From Candidatus Omnitrophota bacterium (GTDB lineage: Bacteria; Omnitrophota; Gorgyraeia; JACOVV01): DNA of 10,158 nucleotides. The notes below the pieces were generated by a model, which was not told where the DNA came from, did no database searches, and worked only from the letters and a program-made list of their open reading frames with translations. The stretch lies in NCBI GenBank assembly GCA_023248175.1, contig JAHFFC010000007.1, forward strand, positions 1-10,158, in the 5' to 3' direction. How positions within the stretch are numbered: the stretch's first letter is position 1; each line of letters starts with the position of its first letter. Shown piece by piece: positions 5,956-10,158 of this stretch. A program made the translations under genes and the position numbers.

Positions 5956-7479
5956 GTGTTTACACTTGGGCCTCTTACCGGGATTCTCCTCTATCCCATC
6001 ATCGGGATCATTCTTATTTTTTTGACGCCAAGAGATAAAACTTCTTGGATTCGAGGCATTTCCAATACGGCTGTGTTTCTTTCTTTTGTTACCTCGCTTT
6101 GGGTCTTTTTCCACTATGACAGCGCTAGCGGCGGCTACCAATTCGTTGATCATATCCCCTGGGTGGTACCGCTCGGTATTTCTTACCACGTAGGCGTGGA
6201 TGGGATTAATTCAGTTTTGGTTTTGCTGCAGGGCTTTTGCTCCTTTGCGGGTGTCTTAGTGACGCGCAGTATTAAAGAGCGCGTCAAAGAATATTATCTT
6301 CTCTACCTCATGCTGATCATTGGCGTTTACGGTGTTTTTATGTCGCTGGATCTTTTCTTCCTCTATTTCTTCTACGAAATGGCAGTCATGCCAGTTTATC
6401 TTTTAATCGGTGTTTGGGGTTCCAGCGATAAAGAATATGCCACGATGAAACTGACTCTTTATCTGACTGGCGGTGCCGTGCTCGCGTTCATCGCTCTACT
6501 GTCGTTCTATAACGGAGTTGGATTAGGAACTTTTGACCTAGTCGCTATCCAACAACATTTGACCGTGCATCCCTTAAGTCCCCAACTGCAGAACTGGATT
6601 TTCCCCGTAATCGTCGTCGGATTCGGTGTCATTGTTACTCTCTGGCCTTTTTATACCTGGTCGCCGATCGGATATGCTGCGGCACCAACGTCGGTCAGTA
6701 TGCTCCATGCCGGCGTATTAAAGAAACTAGGGGCTTATGCTATCCTGCGTCTTGGAATTCAGATGATGCCGGAAGCGGCACAAACATGGATGCCGTGGGT
6801 TGCAACTCTGGCAGTGCTGAATATCCTTTACTGCGGGCTTATTTCTCTGACTCAACGAGATCTAAAATTCATCCTCGGCTATTCCAGTTGTAGTCATATG
6901 GGATATATTCTGCTCGGCCTCGCCTGTTTGAATACGATCGGGCTCAATGGCGTCGTTTTTCTGATGTTTGCTCACGGAATCATGGCGGCCCTTGGATTCG
7001 CTTTGGTCGGTACTTTCTACGACCAGACCCATACACGGAATCTCGATGAACTCGGCGGATTGGCAAAACGGATGCCGTTTGTCACGACCTGTTTCACCAT
7101 GACAGCGATGGCATCGGCAGGGCTTCCGGGATTCGCGAACTTTGTCGCTGAAGTTATGATTCTGTTGGGGGCGTGGGACAAATACCGATGGCAGGCGGTT
7201 CTGGCGGTACTGGGAATCGTTGTCACGGCGGTCTACATGCTCAAGGCCGTTCGGCTTGTTTTTCAAGGCCCGCTCCCGGCAAAATGGAATCATGTCAACG
7301 ATGCCAAAACGGTTTTCCAACGGCTTCCTTATGCTCTGTTGATCTTGGTATTGTTAGTGGTCGGATTCTGGCCGTCGTTGATTTTAAAAAATATCGAGGC
7401 TGGAACTAGACCGATATTAGAACAACTAGAACGTTCAGCGGACATCGAACAGCGGATAACGTTCAGAAAAACAGAATGA
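5956..7479 (+). CDS. nuoM: NADH-quinone oxidoreductase subunit M, variant lacking the TM7 lysine
   Basis: Middle antiporter-like membrane subunit of complex I, 507 residues, GTG start with a good ribosome binding site. Family identity is clear from LDLFFLYFFYEMAVMPVYLL (Glu141, TM5), SMLHAGVLKKLGAYAILR (Lys257, equivalent to the TM8 lysine), YSSCSHMGYILLG, FAHGIMAALGFALVG and FANFVAEVMILLG (Glu399, TM12). The TM7 segment, usually K-x-P-x-x-P-x-H-x-W-L-P-D-A-H, reads GVIVTLWPFYTWSPIGYAAAPT here. By my hand alignment to the E. coli subunit, the essential lysine is Ile226, the His is Tyr233, the Asp is Ile238 and the second His is Tyr240. The surrounding protein is intact, so this looks like a real variant, not a broken gene. 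The 3' end overlaps nuoN by four bases (ATGA). Confidence 0.95.
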   Translation: MFTLGPLTGILLYPIIGIILIFLTPRDKTSWIRGISNTAVFLSFVTSLWVFFHYDSASGGYQFVDHIPWVVPLGISYHVGVDGINSVLVLLQGFCSFAGVLVTRSIKERVKEYYLLYLMLIIGVYGVFMSLDLFFLYFFYEMAVMPVYLLIGVWGSSDKEYATMKLTLYLTGGAVLAFIALLSFYNGVGLGTFDLVAIQQHLTVHPLSPQLQNWIFPVIVVGFGVIVTLWPFYTWSPIGYAAAPTSVSMLHAGVLKKLGAYAILRLGIQMMPEAAQTWMPWVATLAVLNILYCGLISLTQRDLKFILGYSSCSHMGYILLGLACLNTIGLNGVVFLMFAHGIMAALGFALVGTFYDQTHTRNLDELGGLAKRMPFVTTCFTMTAMASAGLPGFANFVAEVMILLGAWDKYRWQAVLAVLGIVVTAVYMLKAVRLVFQGPLPAKWNHVNDAKTVFQRLPYALLILVLLVVGFWPSLILKNIEAGTRPILEQLERSADIEQRITFRKTE

Positions 7480-8909
7480 TCCCCAATATTCATTGGAACT
7501 TAATCTCCCTAGAAACCACCATCACGGCAGTGCTGGCATTATTTATCCTCTTGGATATTCTCATTGGCAAAACTCAAAAAGACTGGATGGGTAATCTCAG
7601 CCTCGTCGCCCTCTTCGCGATGATCCTGATGTGGTTTAGAGGAGATCACATCTGGGGACAAATGTTCAGCGGGATGTACATAGTAGATTCTCTCGCATGG
7701 TTCTTTAAAGGGTTCTTCCTTCTTACTATGTTTTTTGTTCTCGTGATGACTCAACAGTTCTTCCGTTCTCTGGAACAACGCAAGGATGAATTCTATCTGC
7801 TTCTTTGGTTGGCCCTGTTGGGGATGTTACTGATTGCTTCCTCGGCCGATTTTCTTCTTCTCTTTATCTCTATCGAAATCCTGACTGTTTCCCTCTACGT
7901 CATGACCGCTTATTTGAAGAGAGACAAGCACTCCATCGAGGCTGGGATGAAATACCTCATTCTTGGAGCGTTGGCATCGGGACTTTTTCTTTACGGCATC
8001 AGTTTCCTTTATGGAGCCGCCCACTCAACCCGGTTTGTCGTAATCCAACAGTTCGTCGCGGACCAACCGACGAACCCAATGTTATTATTCGGGTTTGTGC
8101 TGATTTTTTCCGCCATCGGATTTAAAATTGCCTCGGTCCCATTTCACCTCTGGGTCCCTGATGTCTATCAAGGAGCTCCCACTCCAGTCACAGCACTTCT
8201 CTCTGTCGGTTCCAAAGCGGCCGGTTTTGTGATCCTACTTCGCCTTCTTTTTGGGGTCTTCGCCCCCCTTCATGATCACTTGACCCTTATTTTAGCGATT
8301 CTTTCCGCCGTGACGATGTGTTATGGGAACCTGGCCGCGATCCCGCAGAAAAACATCAAGCGCCTACTGGGGTATTCGAGCATCGGTCATGCCGGCTATT
8401 TGTTGATGGGGGCTGCTGCCGGTTCGACGCTGGGAGCCGCAGCCATTACTTTTTATCTGCTAGGATATCTCTTTACTAACCTCGGCGCCTTTCTAGTAAT
8501 TGTTCTTTATTTCGTCGTCTCAAAGAACGACGAAATAAGCGATTATTCCGGACTTTCTCAACGGTCTCCTTTACTGGCCTGCGCCCTTTTCCTCGCGCTG
8601 ATGTCGTTAGCAGGCATCCCCCCCATGGCAGGATTTTTTGGAAAGTTTTCCCTCTTCATTGCGGCAGTTCAGAACGGCTTGGTATGGCTTGCGTTCGTCG
8701 GCGCAGCCAACGTCATTATCTCTCTTTACTACTATCTAATGGTTGTTAAACGGATTTACATTGATCCACCGATCTCAGCATACCCCATTTCAGTCTCCTG
8801 GCCTGTTCGTCTGACACTTTGGTTAGCCATGGCCGGGATGATCGGGATTGGAATTTTCCAGGGACCATTTCTGGATATCGCTTTGGCAGCAGTTAAAGGA
8901 ATGTTTTAG
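7476..8909 (+). CDS. nuoN: NADH-quinone oxidoreductase subunit N
   Basis: Antiporter-like complex I subunit nearest NuoK, 477 residues. The charged proton-path residues are canonical: Glu134 (LLLFISIEILTVSLYVM, TM5), Lys217 (AIGFKIASVPFHLWVPDVYQ, TM7), Lys247 (SVGSKAAGF, TM8) and Lys390 (MAGFFGKFSLF, TM12). YSSIGHAGYLLMG is the usual TM9-10 histidine motif. The ATG overlaps the nuoM stop (ATGA), so translation is probably coupled; only a weak purine tract precedes it. It is the last gene of the operon. No terminator hairpin is visible downstream, and its last 17 bases overlap the 3' end of the opposing ABC ATPase gene. Confidence 0.97.
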   Translation: MIPNIHWNLISLETTITAVLALFILLDILIGKTQKDWMGNLSLVALFAMILMWFRGDHIWGQMFSGMYIVDSLAWFFKGFFLLTMFFVLVMTQQFFRSLEQRKDEFYLLLWLALLGMLLIASSADFLLLFISIEILTVSLYVMTAYLKRDKHSIEAGMKYLILGALASGLFLYGISFLYGAAHSTRFVVIQQFVADQPTNPMLLFGFVLIFSAIGFKIASVPFHLWVPDVYQGAPTPVTALLSVGSKAAGFVILLRLLFGVFAPLHDHLTLILAILSAVTMCYGNLAAIPQKNIKRLLGYSSIGHAGYLLMGAAAGSTLGAAAITFYLLGYLFTNLGAFLVIVLYFVVSKNDEISDYSGLSQRSPLLACALFLALMSLAGIPPMAGFFGKFSLFIAAVQNGLVWLAFVGAANVIISLYYYLMVVKRIYIDPPISAYPISVSWPVRLTLWLAMAGMIGIGIFQGPFLDIALAAVKGMF

Positions 8910-9660
8910 GGTGTTTGAGAACCCCTTCTGTCTTGCCAAGTTCCACAATCTCTCCTGCATACATCACAGCAACACGATCTGCCATCTGCCCGACAATGCC
9001 AAGATCGTGCGTGATGAATACCATCGAAATGCCGTGTTCCTTCTGGATTTTTTTTAAGAGCATCAGAATCTGCGCCTGAATAGTCACATCCAATTGGCTG
9101 GTCGGTTCGTCAGCGACCAGACAACTGGGATTGCAAGCAAGCGCCATAGCGATCATGATTCTCTGTTTCATTCCGCCTGAGAGCTGATGAGGATAGGACT
9201 TCATTAATTCTTCCGGATGAGGAATACCGACTTCCCTCAAAAGAAACTCTCCCCTTTGTTCCGCTTGTCTACCGTTCACTCCCTGGTGAATTTCAATAAC
9301 CTCATCAATCTGGTCATGGATCGTTAAGACAGGATTCAACGCGGTCCCCGGCTCTTGAAAAATATAAGCGATTTTTTTTCCGCGATAGTGGATTATTTCT
9401 TTTTCTGAGAGTGAAAGAAGATCAGTCCTGTTAAAAAGGACTTTCCCTCGGATCTCCGCCACTGAAGAAGGGATGAGCCGCGTCAGTGAGAGTGCCAGTG
9501 TGCTTTTTCCGGAGCCGCTTTCACCGATGATGCCCATGATTTCTCCTTTTGCCAAAGTTAGACTCACTCCTTTAACCGCCAGAACATCTGGATGATACTT
9601 TACAGAAAGATTCTCGATCTGAAGTAGGGGCACGGCGTGCCGTGCCCCTACTTCTTTCAC
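8893..9660 (-). CDS. Oligopeptide/dipeptide-type ABC transporter ATPase, C-terminally truncated
   Basis: Cytoplasmic nucleotide-binding subunit of a DppD/OppD/NikD-type importer, 255 residues from GTG at 9660. Residue numbers below count from an alternative GTG at 9666, two codons upstream. Walker A GESGSGKST (48-56), Q-loop FQEP (Gln104), signature LSGGMKQR (162-169), Walker B with ADEPT (185-189), D-loop QLDVT and switch His220 (FITHDLG) are all intact. OppD-type proteins are normally about 320-340 residues and continue after a HPYT motif into a 60-75-residue C-terminal region. Here the protein reads LKHPKTFL and stops, and the final four codons come from the complement of the nuoN 3' end. 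The N-terminal residues EVGARHAVPLLQ are encoded by a palindromic repeat. The GTG at 9660 overlaps the upstream stop (GTGA). No permease or binding-protein gene is in view. It may still hydrolyse ATP, but full function is doubtful. Confidence 0.85.
   Translation of the reverse strand: MKEVGARHAVPLLQIENLSVKYHPDVLAVKGVSLTLAKGEIMGIIGESGSGKSTLALSLTRLIPSSVAEIRGKVLFNRTDLLSLSEKEIIHYRGKKIAYIFQEPGTALNPVLTIHDQIDEVIEIHQGVNGRQAEQRGEFLLREVGIPHPEELMKSYPHQLSGGMKQRIMIAMALACNPSCLVADEPTSQLDVTIQAQILMLLKKIQKEHGISMVFITHDLGIVGQMADRVAVMYAGEIVELGKTEGVLKHPKTFL
9621..9654. repeat. Perfect 34-bp palindrome inside the ABC ATPase 5' coding region
   Basis: GAAGTAGGGGCACGGC (9621-9636), GT, GCCGTGCCCCTACTTC (9639-9654): 16-bp perfect arms with a two-base centre. 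It resembles the dispersed GTAGGGGCACGGC-type repeats of many bacterial genomes (from memory). It begins four codons or fewer after the ATPase start and keeps the reading frame. As RNA it would form a very stable hairpin next to the start codon. Confidence 0.85.
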
Positions 9661-10158
9661 TCCCACTCCACCCTCATTGGATCACCGACTTTTGCTTGAA
9701 GTTCCTTCTGAGCGTTTCCTTGATTGATGGCGATTTCCAAAAAATCGGCGCTGGCGACTACTGCTACCCATTCTCCAACGGCCGCGTCGCCGTAGCTTTG
9801 AACAATGCGATGCATTCTCTTGTGCGCGATGCTCACCTGACACTGCCGATGGGAACCAATCATCTTAGAAGAGATATTCGTAATCAGGTTTCCGAAGTGG
9901 TCAATGTAAAATACTTCTCCCTCGATGGCATTTCCCTTTTTACGCGCCGGTTTTGACGGAAGTATTTTCAGAGAATCTTTGATTGGCTTGCCAAATTTCT
10001 TTAACTGGGAAGTTCGGTATAGATGCGCTGCCGTTGGTGACATAATATCTCTTCCATGAAAAGTGGAACTGAGCGGCGACAGCCAATAGCGGGATTCGGT
10101 AACGTGGATCGCCTGTTTGAGTTTTTCTCTTTCCAGCACCAGCGTCAACAACCCATTA
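9657..10158 (-). CDS. SAM hydroxide adenosyltransferase (DUF62 family), 5' end beyond window
   Basis: C-terminal 167 residues or so of a SAM-dependent chlorinase/fluorinase-family protein. Housekeeping members hydrolyse S-adenosylmethionine to adenosine and methionine. The visible part opens NGLLTLVLE, the end of the conserved PDNGLL motif, and the frame remains open to the window edge, so the start is outside. STFHGRDIMSPTAAHL carries the conserved FHGRD histidine. FYIDHFGNLITNI matches the family's substrate-binding Asp/Asn segment, and FLEIAINQGNAQKEL with GDPMRVEW matches the C-terminal domain. Full-length members are about 260-280 residues, so roughly 100 are missing here. The TGA stop overlaps the GTG of the downstream ABC ATPase, suggesting one transcript. 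The precise reaction (hydrolysis versus halogenation) cannot be settled from this half, but hydrolysis is far commoner. Confidence 0.9.
   Translation of the reverse strand, partial: NGLLTLVLEREKLKQAIHVTESRYWLSPLSSTFHGRDIMSPTAAHLYRTSQLKKFGKPIKDSLKILPSKPARKKGNAIEGEVFYIDHFGNLITNISSKMIGSHRQCQVSIAHKRMHRIVQSYGDAAVGEWVAVVASADFLEIAINQGNAQKELQAKVGDPMRVEWE

Noticed and set aside
6862..7320. 152-codon minus-strand frame inside nuoM
   Set aside because: Antisense shadow of a well-conserved membrane-protein gene with no ribosome binding site or recognisable motif.

Overview
The window is bacterial. It carries most of the membrane arm of respiratory complex I plus several unrelated flanking genes. The organism is probably a Gram-negative, respiring bacterium of roughly balanced base composition. 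A chlorite dismutase/HemQ-family protein beside complex I genes and short dispersed palindromic repeats would fit Nitrospirota or a nearby lineage, but that placement is a weak inference from gene content only.

Left part (1-2777). The 5' half of a tRNA-Lys(CTT) gene on the minus strand is cut by the window edge and has a near-consensus promoter. Next comes a minus-strand gene for a B12-binding-domain radical SAM enzyme. It has its own near-consensus promoter and a strong ribosome binding site, but the codon at the expected start is ATA. This stretch looks AT-richer than the rest. A plus-strand chlorite dismutase/HemQ-family heme protein follows. Its stop codon lies inside a complete tRNA-Arg(TCG) gene.

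Centre (2778-8909). A spacer of about 400 bases holds a possible minus-strand coding remnant and a clear promoter. This promoter drives nuoJ-nuoK-nuoL-nuoM-nuoN, the proton-pumping module of NADH:quinone oxidoreductase. The K/L and M/N pairs overlap. The J/K and L/M junctions are instead occupied by short dispersed repeats, and these repeats supply the stop codons of nuoJ and nuoL. NuoM lacks the TM7 lysine and neighbouring histidine/aspartate residues of the canonical subunit, whereas NuoL and NuoN keep theirs.

Right part (8893-10158). Two minus-strand genes run convergent to the nuo operon: a SAM hydroxide adenosyltransferase (5' end beyond the window), then an oligopeptide-type ABC transporter ATPase. 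The ATPase has a perfect 34-bp palindrome built into its first codons. It also loses its C-terminal domain exactly where it meets the nuoN stop codon, which suggests a rearrangement joint.

The nuo genes form one functional unit. I see no functional link between it and the genes on either side, and no defence system, CRISPR array, insertion sequence or phage gene. The most interesting points are the NuoM variant, the repeat-supplied stop codons, the ATA start, the gene/tRNA overlap and the truncated ATPase.
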